Below, piece by piece: positions 26,993 to 36,728 of a stretch of DNA of 64,000 nt. Within the stretch, counting starts at the first letter, position 1. The number at the start of each line of letters is the position of its first letter. Made by a program: the position numbers and the translations under genes. Origin of the DNA: SZUA-309 sp965215995. Lineage in GTDB: Bacteria > Pseudomonadota > Gammaproteobacteria > Pseudomonadales > Azotimanducaceae. The notes under the pieces are model-generated. The model was given only the letters and a program-made list of their open reading frames with translations. It was not told the DNA's origin and ran no database searches. Where the stretch lies: contig OZ244128.1 in assembly GCA_965215995.1 (NCBI GenBank), forward strand, positions 2,046,001 through 2,110,000, written 5' to 3'.

Positions 26993-28295
26993 CCACTACG
27001 GACGTTAGCACCCGCAGTGTGTCTCCCTTGATTGCACTCTTCGGTATTCGGAGTTTGCATGGGTTTGGTAAGTCGGGATGACCCCCTAGCCCAAACAGTG
27101 CTCTACCCCCGAAGGTGAGACAAGAGGCGCTACCTAAATAGCTTTCGAGGAGAACCAGCTATCTCCGAGCTTGATTAGCCTTTCACTCCTAGCCACAGGT
27201 CATCCCCTAATTTTTCAACATTAGTGGGTTCGGTCCTCCAGTTGATGTTACTCAACCTTCAACCTGCCCATGGCTAGATCGCTCGGTTTCGGGTCTACTC
27301 CTACCGACTGAGGCGCCCTGTTAAGACTCGGTTTCCCTACGGCTCCCCTATACGGTTAACCTTGCCAGTAAAAGTAACTCGCTGACCCATTATACAAAAG
27401 GTACGCAGTCACCGCGTGTCGCAAGCGACACCTCGGCTCCCACTGCTTGTATGCATCTGGTTTCAGGTTCTATTTCACTCCCCTCACAGGGGTTCTTTTC
27501 GCCTTTCCCTCACGGTACTGGTTCACTATCGGTCAGCTGAGAGTATTTAGCCTTGGAGGATGGTCCCCCCTCTTCAATTAAGAAAGTTCAGACAAGGTTT
27601 CACGTGCCCCGTCCTACTCGATTTCACGTCTATACCGTTTTCGTCTACGGGGCTATCACCCTGTATCGCGTGACTTTCCAGACACTTCGACTAACGGTAA
27701 AGATGCTTAAGGGCTGGTCCCCGTTCGCTCGTCGCTACTGAGGGAATCTCGGTTGATTTCTTTTCCTCCGGGTACTTAGATATTTCAGTTCCCCGGGTTC
27801 GCTCCTGCACCCTATGTATTCAGGTACAGGTACTGCTCGAAAGCAGTGGGTTTCCCCATTCGGAAATCCCCGGATCGAAGTCTGTTTGCTGACTCCCCGA
27901 GGCTTATCGCAAGCTACAACGTCCTTCATCGCCTTCAGCTGCCTAGGCATCCACCAGATGCACTTAAATGCTTGACCATATAACCCAATCTGCGGCTTCT
28001 ATTTATCCGGCTGACGCCGAAATGAATCAGCTGTGAAGCTGGATTCAGAAACAACGGCTTGCTTGCAACAAGTGCGCACACGCCGCGGCTATCAACAGAT
28101 GGGTGCTGGTAACAACATTCGCCAGAATAAGTTCGAATCTATGATTCGAATATTCCAAGAACATCTTGATTGAAACTCCCGTCGATCCGCTAGTGTGGAT
28201 CAACGGTTGTTTACCCGCGTTGTTAATTTCAGAAAGTGTCTGTCGCGAACGACAAACGTTCTGAGAATAACAATGCGGCTACATATCTCTGAATT

Positions 28296-28306
28296 TTTAA
28301 AGATCA
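28296..28306 (-). promoter_or_regulatory. boxA-like antitermination site in the rrn spacer
   Basis: Minus-strand TGATCTTTAAA resembles the boxA core TGCTCTTTAACA bound by NusB-NusE. It lies in the expected place, downstream of the spacer tRNAs and before 23S. Confidence 0.6.
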
Positions 28307-28375
28307 AACAGAAGCAGATTCGCTTCCGGCGTCAGCACTTCTCGCCCCTCCTCTTCGTTGACAAAGGGTGGTGCG

Positions 28376-28436
28376 AAAAAAACCAACATCTAATGGACCC
28401 GTATCGTCCTGTATAAAGGAGCATTAGATGTTGGTT
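28376..28436 (-). repeat. 15-bp perfect hairpin followed by T7 in the rrn spacer
   Basis: Arms 28381-28395 and 28422-28436 (AACCAACATCTAATG) are perfectly complementary with a 26-nt loop, and on the minus strand the stem runs into seven Ts. Formally this is a terminator-like structure between tRNA-Ala and 23S, where transcription must continue. It more likely acts as an RNase III processing site or an antitermination-dependent attenuator. Confidence 0.75.
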
Positions 28437-28458
28437 CTTGATTCCGGTCAGGTGTTAG

Positions 28459-28534
28459 TGGTGGAGCCGAGGAGGATCGAACTCCTGACCTCCTGCGTGC
28501 AAGGCAGGCGCTCTCCCAGCTGAGCTACGGCCCC
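28459..28534 (-). tRNA. tRNA-Ala (TGC)
   Basis: 76-nt cloverleaf GGGGCCGTAGCTCAGCTGG to CCA; the anticodon loop CTTGCAC gives TGC. It is the second spacer tRNA of the rrn operon. Confidence 0.98.
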
Positions 28535-28584
28535 TTTTTTGTGCCGCGGCGACTTGTCGCCGCGCAGAGCTCGCATTCGCGAGT

Positions 28585-28661
<77 letters not shown>

Positions 28662-28682
28662 TGTCCGGATGTCTCTAACTGC

Positions 28683-28712
28683 ATACTGAACAGACCATTC
28701 GTGTGGGTGCTT
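28683..28712 (-). other. 16S processing stem, 3' arm
   Basis: This 30-nt stretch is complementary to 30581-30610 upstream of 16S with a single G.U, so the pre-rRNA would loop out 16S on a 30-bp stem suited to RNase III. Confidence 0.85.
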
Positions 28713-28824
28713 TTAGCCCCTCTTCTTTCGAAAAGTGCATCTGAAGATGCGTGGGCGGTAACTCACTGTGAACTGAGCCAATCTTGCTTCGCACGAAATG
28801 TGTTCAGCTCAGGCTATAAGGTTT

Positions 28825-30369
<1,545 letters not shown>

Positions 30370-30580
30370 AATGAAGATGTCTTCGCCCCTCTTCAATGAA
30401 AAGAAGTCAATGAAAAGAAGGAGAAGAGTCTCTGCAAAATCGAGATCGGATTTTCAGCCCCGAGCCCAAACTGCTTCTGCATCGACTTATATCAATGTCA
30501 TTGCTCAATGAATTTTCGAGTGATACTCGTCAATTCACGTTCTGCCACGCTTGATAAACGTGGCGTCACCAGTGAATTAC

Positions 30581-30610
30581 AAGCACCCACACGAATGGTT
30601 TGTTCAGTAT
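30581..30610 (-). other. 16S processing stem, 5' arm
   Basis: Complementary to 28683-28712 over 30 nt with one wobble pair. Confidence 0.85.
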
Positions 30611-30616
30611 TTCTGT

Positions 30617-30627
30617 TGTTAAAGAGC
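30617..30627 (-). promoter_or_regulatory. boxA in the rrn leader
   Basis: Minus-strand GCTCTTTAACA is an exact match to the core boxA antitermination site bound by NusB-S10. Confidence 0.85.
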
Positions 30628-30664
30628 GGCCATGGGGCGCGGTGCCCCGTGGCAAGGGCTGCGT

Positions 30665-30692
30665 ATTATACGCAGGCGCCTTTCACTGGCAA
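30665..30692 (-). promoter_or_regulatory. rrn promoter
   Basis: TTGCCA and a perfect TATAAT with a 16-bp spacer on the minus strand, the short spacer typical of rrn P1 promoters. AT-rich sequence upstream of the -35 could serve as an UP element. Its -35 lies 84 bp past the tyrS stop. Confidence 0.88.
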
Positions 30693-30775
30693 GCGCGGAT
30701 GAAGAATAATTTCTGTTTTCTAGCAAAGCCACGCCCCGCCTGGGCTTCCGGCCTATTCTGGCCTTATGAAGCAGG

Positions 30776-32047
30776 TTACTTCCTGAGCAGCAGATGCCAG
30801 TTCTTCTTTCCCCGCCGGAGCAGATAGAAGCGTCCGTGCAGAGCATCGGCAAAATCGAGCTCCGCCTCCGGATCTTGTGCCACCGACCCGTTGATCCGAA
30901 CCCCACCGCTGGCCACCAGCTTTCGGGCCTGGCCACGGGAAGGTGCAAGCCCGGAATCCGCCAACGCGCTCAGCAGGCCCACCCTCGGCTCAGCGATCTC
31001 GGTGCAATCCATACCGTCCTGCATGAGCTGAACCAGGTCAGATTCGGTCAGCGCATCGATCGAGCCGCTGAACAGAGCCTCGGTAATCCGAACCGCCGAT
31101 GCCAGCGCCTTCTCGCCATGCAACATCCGGGTGACCTCTTCTGCCAGGGTCTTCTGTGCCAGCCGCTGCCCGGGTGATTCCCTGAATTCGGCCATGAGCG
31201 CCTCTATCGCCGGCACCGACAGGAAGGTAAAGGTCTTCAGAAAATGCTCCACGTCCTGATCGGCCGTGTTCAGCCAGAACTGGTAGAAGCTGTACGGCGA
31301 AGTTCGGCCAGGATCCAGCCAGACTGCACCCGCCGCCGTCTTGCCGAACTTCGTCCCATCCGCCTTCGTGATCAGCGGCACGGTCAGGGCAAACGCTTCC
31401 CGGCTGAGCTTGCGCCGCACCAGATCCATGCCTGAGACGATGTTGCCCCACTGATCCGAGCCGCCGATCTGTATCGAGCACTGATGCCGCTCGGCAAGCT
31501 CCGCGTAGTCCATGGCCTGCAGCAACATATAGCTGAACTCGGTATAGGAGATGCCCTCGTCTTCCCGCTCCAGCCGGGTTTTCACCGATTCCCGCTGGAT
31601 CATGGCGTTAACGGAAAAATACTTGCCTATATCCCGAAGAAAGGAGATGACGTCCATGTCGGCCGTCCACTCCAGATTGTTCTCGATGACGGCCGCATTG
31701 TTGCCTTCGAAACTGACCAGGCCCTCTACCTGGGCTCGGATCTTTTCCACCCAGGTGGCCACCACGTCGGTCTGGTTGAGCGAACGCTCATCCGAACGCC
31801 CGGACGGATCGCCGATCAGGCCGGTGGCACCGCCCAGCAGCAGGATCGGCCGGTGTCCGTGCGCCTGGAAGCGTCGGAGCGTCAACAAAGGCACCAGATT
31901 GCCGATGTGCAGGCTGTCTGCAGAGGGATCGAAGCCGCAATAGACCGTTCTCGAGCCCCCCTCCAGGTGCTCGGCCAGACCGGCCTCGTCCGATACCTGG
32001 GCCAGAAGCCCTCTGGCCTTCAATTCGTCGATCAGGGCGTTACTCAA
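30776..32047 (-). CDS. tyrS: tyrosyl-tRNA synthetase (TTG start)
   Basis: Class I synthetase charging tRNA-Tyr. The 423-residue product has the HIGH-type motif HIGNLVPLL near residue 47, the tyrosine-binding region SYMLLQAMDYAEL and GGSDQWGNI, and the KMSKS-type motif KFGKT near residue 233. A C-terminal S4-like RNA-binding domain (residues ~355-420, SRGQARKLVASGGVRING) follows. The start is TTG at 32047 with AGGTG 5 nt upstream. tyrS just ahead of an rrn operon is the Pseudomonas arrangement. No separate terminator is obvious between tyrS and the rrn promoter. Confidence 0.97.
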   Translation of the reverse strand: MSNALIDELKARGLLAQVSDEAGLAEHLEGGSRTVYCGFDPSADSLHIGNLVPLLTLRRFQAHGHRPILLLGGATGLIGDPSGRSDERSLNQTDVVATWVEKIRAQVEGLVSFEGNNAAVIENNLEWTADMDVISFLRDIGKYFSVNAMIQRESVKTRLEREDEGISYTEFSYMLLQAMDYAELAERHQCSIQIGGSDQWGNIVSGMDLVRRKLSREAFALTVPLITKADGTKFGKTAAGAVWLDPGRTSPYSFYQFWLNTADQDVEHFLKTFTFLSVPAIEALMAEFRESPGQRLAQKTLAEEVTRMLHGEKALASAVRITEALFSGSIDALTESDLVQLMQDGMDCTEIAEPRVGLLSALADSGLAPSRGQARKLVASGGVRINGSVAQDPEAELDFADALHGRFYLLRRGKKNWHLLLRK

Positions 32048-32381
32048 AAGTTCACCTGCTGGTCACCGGACCCCCCAGGAAGAGGGCCACCTATGTCGAT
32101 AGCCTCAAAAAAGACGCGCACCATATCAAATCATCTTTGCCAGACAAGCACACCCGCACTGAGGCGTGGGCCACAGAGCGTGCCGTACGGGGTTTTCATC
32201 AGGGTTGAAATACATATACTGACCCTGCGACACCTGCTTGAGATTAAAAAAGCGTCGTAACCTACGGATATTGAAAAGATATTCCAGAGCGATATTTCGC
32301 TGAGGTTCGAAGTAAAGGCGCAGCAGCAGGGCGTGATAGATACGAACGCATGGCGTTGTAAAAAGGACATAAAAACCCGTC
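32048..32381. other. tyrS / M23 peptidase divergent intergenic region
   Basis: A 334-bp gap between divergent genes that should hold promoters in both directions. AT-rich patches lie near 32205-32220 and 32245-32285 (TTGAGATTAAAAAAGCG, GGATATTGAAAAGATATT). I could not define a convincing -35/-10 pair or a small gene. Confidence 0.5.
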
Positions 32382-33713
32382 GTGAAATTTCCCAAGACAC
32401 ATCTGGTATTGGTCGCCGTGATCGGCCTCGGGCTTGCCTCCTTCGTGGTGGCAAAGTTCCAGGATGATGCCACGGAAGATCGTTTCAGCACCGACGCCAT
32501 CCTAAGCGAGATACCCGAGCAACCGCTGGCGGGTCCGATACCGGCGAGCAACGCCGCCGAGCTGCCACTGGTCGCTGAGATCGCACCGGCTCCCGGACCG
32601 GAACCAATGCTCAGGGACCTGGTCCACGAGGTCCGGCCCGGTGACAGCGCCGCCCGAATCTTCACCAGTCTGGAAATTCCCCAACGCGAACTGAAGCTCC
32701 TCGAGCGCACCAAGCCGCACGGTGAGAAGCTGGCGGACATTCATCCCGGTCACCTCTTCACCTTCACGGTGAACAGTAACCACGAGATCATCAAGCTCAC
32801 CTACGCGCCCGGCCCACTCGAGAAGCTGGCATTCGAACGTGCCGGCGATGGCTTCATCGGCAGGGAAGTACAGCGTGATCCGGAGATTCAGACCGCCTAC
32901 AAGCACGCCACCATCGAGTCGAGCCTGTTCGTTGCCAGCCAGCGAGCTGGCCTGGACGACTCGTTGACCATGCGACTGGCGCAGATCTTCCAGTGGGACA
33001 TCGACTTCGTACTCGACATCCGCAAAGGCGATGAGTTCTACGTGCTCTTCGAGGAGCGGTATCTCGACAACGAATTCATTGGCTACGGCAACATCCTCGC
33101 CGCCGAGTTCATCAACCAGAACGACTCCTACCGGGCCGTGCGCTACCAGGGAAGCGATGGTCGCAATGGCTACTTCAATCCGGAAGGCCGCAACATGCGC
33201 AAGGCTTTCCTCCGCGCACCGGTGGAGTTTTCACGAATAAGCTCAAACTTCAATCTGCGTCGCAAGCACCCGCTGTACAAACGCACGATGCCGCATCGCG
33301 GTATCGACTACGCGGCGCCCACCGGCACCCCCATCCTGGCATCGGGCGATGGCCGCGTTCAGAGCGCATCGAAAAACAGCGCCAATGGCAACTACATCGT
33401 GATCCAGCACGGTGAAGAGTTCACCACCAAGTACCTGCACCTCTCCCGCTTCGCTCGCGGGGTACGCAAAGGCGCCCGGGTGGAGCAAGGCGACATCATC
33501 GGCTATGTGGGCTCGACAGGATGGGCTACGGGCCCACACCTGCACTACGAGTTCCTGGTGAATGGTGTGCATCGCAACCCGCGCACGGTGAAGCTGCCGG
33601 ACGCGAAGCCCGTGAACGAAGCCGAGCTGGCTAACTTCACCAACAGCACCACGCCGTACTTCGGTCTGCTCGACGACTACAAGCAGCAGATTCAACTCGC
33701 GCTCGCCCGCTAG
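32382..33713 (+). CDS. M23-family peptidoglycan endopeptidase (MepM-like)
   Basis: A 443-residue protein with an N-terminal membrane anchor (about residues 7-25), a low-complexity Pro/Ala linker, a LysM/OapA-like region (VHEVRPGDSAARIFTSLEIP, near residue 82), then a C-terminal LytM/M23 domain. The zinc-ligand motifs HRGIDYAAPTG and HLHYEF are intact, so it should cut peptidoglycan cross-links in the periplasm. The start is GTG at 32382, the first in-frame start after a stop, with a distant AAGGA. It lies 25 bp upstream of anmK, as in Pseudomonas, pairing wall cleavage with recycling. Confidence 0.93.
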   Translation: MKFPKTHLVLVAVIGLGLASFVVAKFQDDATEDRFSTDAILSEIPEQPLAGPIPASNAAELPLVAEIAPAPGPEPMLRDLVHEVRPGDSAARIFTSLEIPQRELKLLERTKPHGEKLADIHPGHLFTFTVNSNHEIIKLTYAPGPLEKLAFERAGDGFIGREVQRDPEIQTAYKHATIESSLFVASQRAGLDDSLTMRLAQIFQWDIDFVLDIRKGDEFYVLFEERYLDNEFIGYGNILAAEFINQNDSYRAVRYQGSDGRNGYFNPEGRNMRKAFLRAPVEFSRISSNFNLRRKHPLYKRTMPHRGIDYAAPTGTPILASGDGRVQSASKNSANGNYIVIQHGEEFTTKYLHLSRFARGVRKGARVEQGDIIGYVGSTGWATGPHLHYEFLVNGVHRNPRTVKLPDAKPVNEAELANFTNSTTPYFGLLDDYKQQIQLALAR

Positions 33714-33738
33714 CCAAGCGGCGTTATCTTCGGGGCCT

Positions 33739-34872
33739 ATGGACGAAGGTAACAGTCATCTATACGTTGGCACCATCACCGGCACCAGTGTCGATGGCCT
33801 GGACATCGCTCTGCTCGATCTCGCCGACGGCATCCACCTGGTGCAGGCGAGCACCGCGTCGTTTCCGGAGTCGCTGCGGGCAACCTTGCTCGCGCTCGGT
33901 CAGCCAGGCAATGACGATCTGGATGAGATCGGCGAATTGGACGCAGCCCTCGGCGCATTCACCGGCAATGCCATTCTGGAGCTTCTGCAGAGGCTGGGCG
34001 TCGAGCCCGACAAAGTCGCCGCCATTGGCAGCCACGGACAGACCATCCGGCACCGCCCGGATGTCAGCCACCCGTTCACCTGGCAGATCAGCGATCCGAA
34101 CCGGATCGCCGAGATCACGGGTATCACCACGGTGGCGGATTTCCGGCGCAGAGACATGGCCGCCGGTGGCCAGGGAGCGCCGCTGGTGCCTGCTTTCCAC
34201 GAGGCCTTGTTTCGAACCTCAGATGAATCCCGCGTATTGCTGAACGTGGGTGGAATCAGCAACATCACCTGGTTGCCTGCTGATCCGACCATCGAGGTGA
34301 GCGGCTTCGACACCGGACCAGGCAACGGACTCATGGATGCCTGGTTCAGCCGACACCAGGGCGGCACCTTCGATGCGGACGGCAGCTGGGCCAGAACGGG
34401 AAAGGTCGCAACCTCCCTGCTCGAGGCGCTGATGGCCGACCCCTATCTCGCCAGGGTGCCGCCGAAAAGCACCGGGCGTGAGGTGTTCAACCTGCCCTGG
34501 CTCGAAGCGCAAGCGGACCTGAACGGCTGGCAGCCACACAACGTGCAGCGAACCCTTCTGGAGTTCACGGCACTGAGCATTGCCCAAGCCATCGAACGCT
34601 GGGCGCAACCGGCAGACCGGCTGGTGGTTTGCGGTGGCGGACGGCTGAATGGTCTGCTGATGGATCGCCTCACGGCCACCACCCACTTACCCGTGACAAC
34701 CAGCGATGCGCTGGGTTTCGATGCGGATGGCTTGGAGGCAGCGGCCTTCGCCTGGCTGGCTGCGCGGCGCCTTTCGGATCTGCCCGGTAACGCACCAGCA
34801 GTCACCGGCGCCTCAGGTCCGCGGGTTCTCGGTGCGGTCTACCCGGGCCGGTCCGGCCCTTGGGCAGGCTAG
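33739..34872 (+). CDS. anmK: anhydro-N-acetylmuramic acid kinase
   Basis: AnmK hydrolyses and phosphorylates 1,6-anhydro-MurNAc to MurNAc-6-phosphate in peptidoglycan recycling. The 377-residue product has the N-terminal GTITGTSVDGLDIALLD phosphate motif, IGSHGQTIRHRP near residue 94 and GFDTGPGNGLMD near residue 190. The later VCGGGRLNGLLM completes the ASKHA fold. It follows the M23 peptidase by 25 bp, so the pair is likely an operon, and it converges with erpA. Length is typical. Confidence 0.95.
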   Translation: MDEGNSHLYVGTITGTSVDGLDIALLDLADGIHLVQASTASFPESLRATLLALGQPGNDDLDEIGELDAALGAFTGNAILELLQRLGVEPDKVAAIGSHGQTIRHRPDVSHPFTWQISDPNRIAEITGITTVADFRRRDMAAGGQGAPLVPAFHEALFRTSDESRVLLNVGGISNITWLPADPTIEVSGFDTGPGNGLMDAWFSRHQGGTFDADGSWARTGKVATSLLEALMADPYLARVPPKSTGREVFNLPWLEAQADLNGWQPHNVQRTLLEFTALSIAQAIERWAQPADRLVVCGGGRLNGLLMDRLTATTHLPVTTSDALGFDADGLEAAAFAWLAARRLSDLPGNAPAVTGASGPRVLGAVYPGRSGPWAG

Positions 34873-34915
34873 CGGCCTGCTCGAATCAGCGTGCGCGGCG
34901 GCTGTACCAGACTAG

Positions 34916-35248
34916 TCAGATCGCGAAGGAGTTACCGCACCCACAGGTGGCAGCGGCATTGGGATTACTGACTACGAACTGAGCGCCTTGCAGGTCTTCA
35001 ACGTAGTCGATTTCAGATCCCAGCAGGTACTGATAACTGAGCGGATCCACCACCAGAGTAACCCCTTCACGCTCAACAATGGCGTCATCGCCGGCCACCT
35101 CATCATCGAAGGTGAATCCGTAGGAAAAGCCACTGCAGCCGCCGCCGGCAACGAACACCCGTAGTTTCAGGGCATCGTTGCCTTCAGCGATCATCAGCTG
35201 CCGAACCTTGTCGGCGGCCTGGTTGGAGAATCCGATTTCTGCCTGCAT
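34916..35248 (-). CDS. erpA: iron-sulfur cluster insertion protein ErpA
   Basis: A-type carrier that delivers Fe-S clusters to targets such as IspG. The 110-residue product has the three conserved cysteines in GGGCSGF (about residue 38) and the C-terminal CGCGNSF. The N-terminus (FSNQAADKVRQLM) and length fit ErpA. It is convergent with anmK and 117 bp downstream of the bactofilin gene; the anmK-erpA proximity is also seen in Pseudomonas. The ErpA versus IscA choice rests on that synteny and on overall similarity. Confidence 0.93.
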   Translation of the reverse strand: MQAEIGFSNQAADKVRQLMIAEGNDALKLRVFVAGGGCSGFSYGFTFDDEVAGDDAIVEREGVTLVVDPLSYQYLLGSEIDYVEDLQGAQFVVSNPNAAATCGCGNSFAI

Positions 35249-35365
35249 ATCCTGTTGGACCGTGATCGGTCAATCCGGTTCGATTACCGGGCCCGTTGCA
35301 GGACCCAGAGTGGACGCCGATTATTTTCCACCCGCTAGCGCTTGGCAATCACAGCGTTGGCCGAC

Positions 35366-35815
35366 TCAATCGCTGTTCGAGGCGTTTTCCACGTTCTCGG
35401 GGAAAGGATGCACGTTTTGCTGGTCCGACCCGAGCGTCTCATCGTGGACGAGCTGGCCATCTACCATGGCACCCAGCTGCATCTCGATCAGCTTGTAATA
35501 GACGTTGCCTTTCACTTCCGCGTTTCGAGCCAGCTCCATCCGGCTGGTCGCGTAGACATTTCCTTCCACATTGCCGTTCACGACTACATTTGGGACCCGG
35601 ATCTCACCGGTCACCGAGCCTTCTTCGCTGACGATTACGGTGGCACCACTGTCATCATCCGCCGTGACATTGCCGATCACATGGCCATTTATGTAAAGTT
35701 GGTTAACGAAATGAACGTTGCCGGTGACCTCTGTGTTCCCGGCGATCAGGGTGACGCCTTTTTCAGCGCTGCTTTTCTTGCCCTTTTTGGTGTTTATGTC
35801 TTTCACCCTTAGCAT
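35366..35815 (-). CDS. bactofilin
   Basis: Bactofilins are membrane-associated beta-helical cytoskeletal proteins that locate peptidoglycan enzymes. The 149-residue product has a short basic N-terminus and a central repeat-rich region (residues ~20-110) with repeating G-V-x-G motifs such as EVTGNVHFVNQLYINGHVIG. The C-terminal tail is disordered and acidic. The ATG has AGGA 5 nt upstream. It follows the DUF6776-like gene and precedes erpA on the same strand. The nearby M23 peptidase and anmK fit a wall-related role. Confidence 0.92.
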   Translation of the reverse strand: MLRVKDINTKKGKKSSAEKGVTLIAGNTEVTGNVHFVNQLYINGHVIGNVTADDDSGATVIVSEEGSVTGEIRVPNVVVNGNVEGNVYATSRMELARNAEVKGNVYYKLIEMQLGAMVDGQLVHDETLGSDQQNVHPFPENVENASNSD

Positions 35816-35858
35816 GTCCGTCCTGCACGATTATCAGTGGTTCGCCGAAGATTGCCAG

Positions 35859-36572
35859 CTACCCGGCAACGATCCAGTCGAAAGTCCGGGTAAGCGCCTG
35901 TGTGTTGCGCTTGCCTGCCTTGACCACGATTCGCTCAGGCTCGAAGCCCCGTGGCAGGCTGATCACCCCGGTCAGATCCTGGAAATACCTGAACCGGAAT
36001 TTGAGAGGATACGAGTCGTCTTCACCGATTTCTGTGAGCGGTAGCACTCGTTGGCCGTCAATCGTCACCGAATCGCTACCGCCGGTCTCAGCCATGCGCC
36101 CTTCCACTTCCAGGGTGGCTTCACCCTGCACCCAGTCCCGCCGGGTCTCCACCTGGGTCAGGAGCAGGTGAAACGTGTATCGTCCTTCCTCTTCCATGGC
36201 GGTCAGCTCGAAGTCCGCGATCTGCAATCCCTTCGCCAGTGATGACGGCGCCATCAGGCTTTTATAGAAAGCCACTTCTTCGCTGAGCGTGGCGACCTGA
36301 TCCTTGAGCAGGCGAATATCTTCCTTCAGCGCCTGCGTCGCTTCCTTCTCCACGTCACTGCTGAGATCCGCCTCGACCAGCTGCGCCTCCAGCTGTTTTA
36401 TGGTCGCCAGGTGAGCCTGGTTCAGGCGCTCTATCGAGTCGAGATAGGTGTCGTCCAGCTCAGAAGTTGCACGTCCGACCTGAAATGCGGCCAGCGCACC
36501 ACCTGCGCAAATAAGGATCACCGCCAGCAGGGTCAATCCCTGGCGCCACGGATGGTGGGAAACCACCCGCAT
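35859..36572 (-). CDS. DUF6776-like membrane-anchored coiled-coil protein
   Basis: A 237-residue protein of unknown function: a basic N-terminus, one membrane helix (about residues 12-31, LTLLAVILICAGGALAAFQV), a coiled coil (residues ~45-105) and a C-terminal beta-rich domain (YTFHLLLTQVETRRDWVQGE). The ATG at 36572 has AAGGA 9 nt upstream and is preferred over the ATG at 36599. It lies just upstream of bactofilin, a pairing also found in Pseudomonas and relatives; a role in wall organisation is inference from that context only. Confidence 0.8.
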   Translation of the reverse strand: MRVVSHHPWRQGLTLLAVILICAGGALAAFQVGRATSELDDTYLDSIERLNQAHLATIKQLEAQLVEADLSSDVEKEATQALKEDIRLLKDQVATLSEEVAFYKSLMAPSSLAKGLQIADFELTAMEEEGRYTFHLLLTQVETRRDWVQGEATLEVEGRMAETGGSDSVTIDGQRVLPLTEIGEDDSYPLKFRFRYFQDLTGVISLPRGFEPERIVVKAGKRNTQALTRTFDWIVAG

Positions 36573-36728
36573 CGACGGCGATCCTTTTCCGCCAATCATC
36601 GCTCACTCACTCGTCTCATCCTTCGTCCGGGCCCTCTCACAGCACGCTCACGGGCGCTTATACTAGCGTGCCATGGCCCACCTTTCGCCCGAAACCAACC
36701 GCGCCACCCATCGCCAAAGGCCGGTCCA

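Larger units (their letters stand above)
27979..28458 (-). other. tRNA-Ala to 23S internal spacer
   Basis: About 480 nt with no gene. It contains the terminator-like hairpin at 28376-28436, a boxA-like sequence at 28296-28306 and, at its 3' side, one arm of the 23S processing stem. Several short inverted repeats (for example ATTCGAAT near 28131-28151) are present. Confidence 0.6.
30370..30664 (-). other. rrn leader
   Basis: About 300 nt between the promoter and 16S. It contains boxA (30617-30627) and the 5' arm of the 16S processing stem (30581-30610). An AT-rich stretch lies near the 16S 5' end (30370-30440). No gene. Confidence 0.7.
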
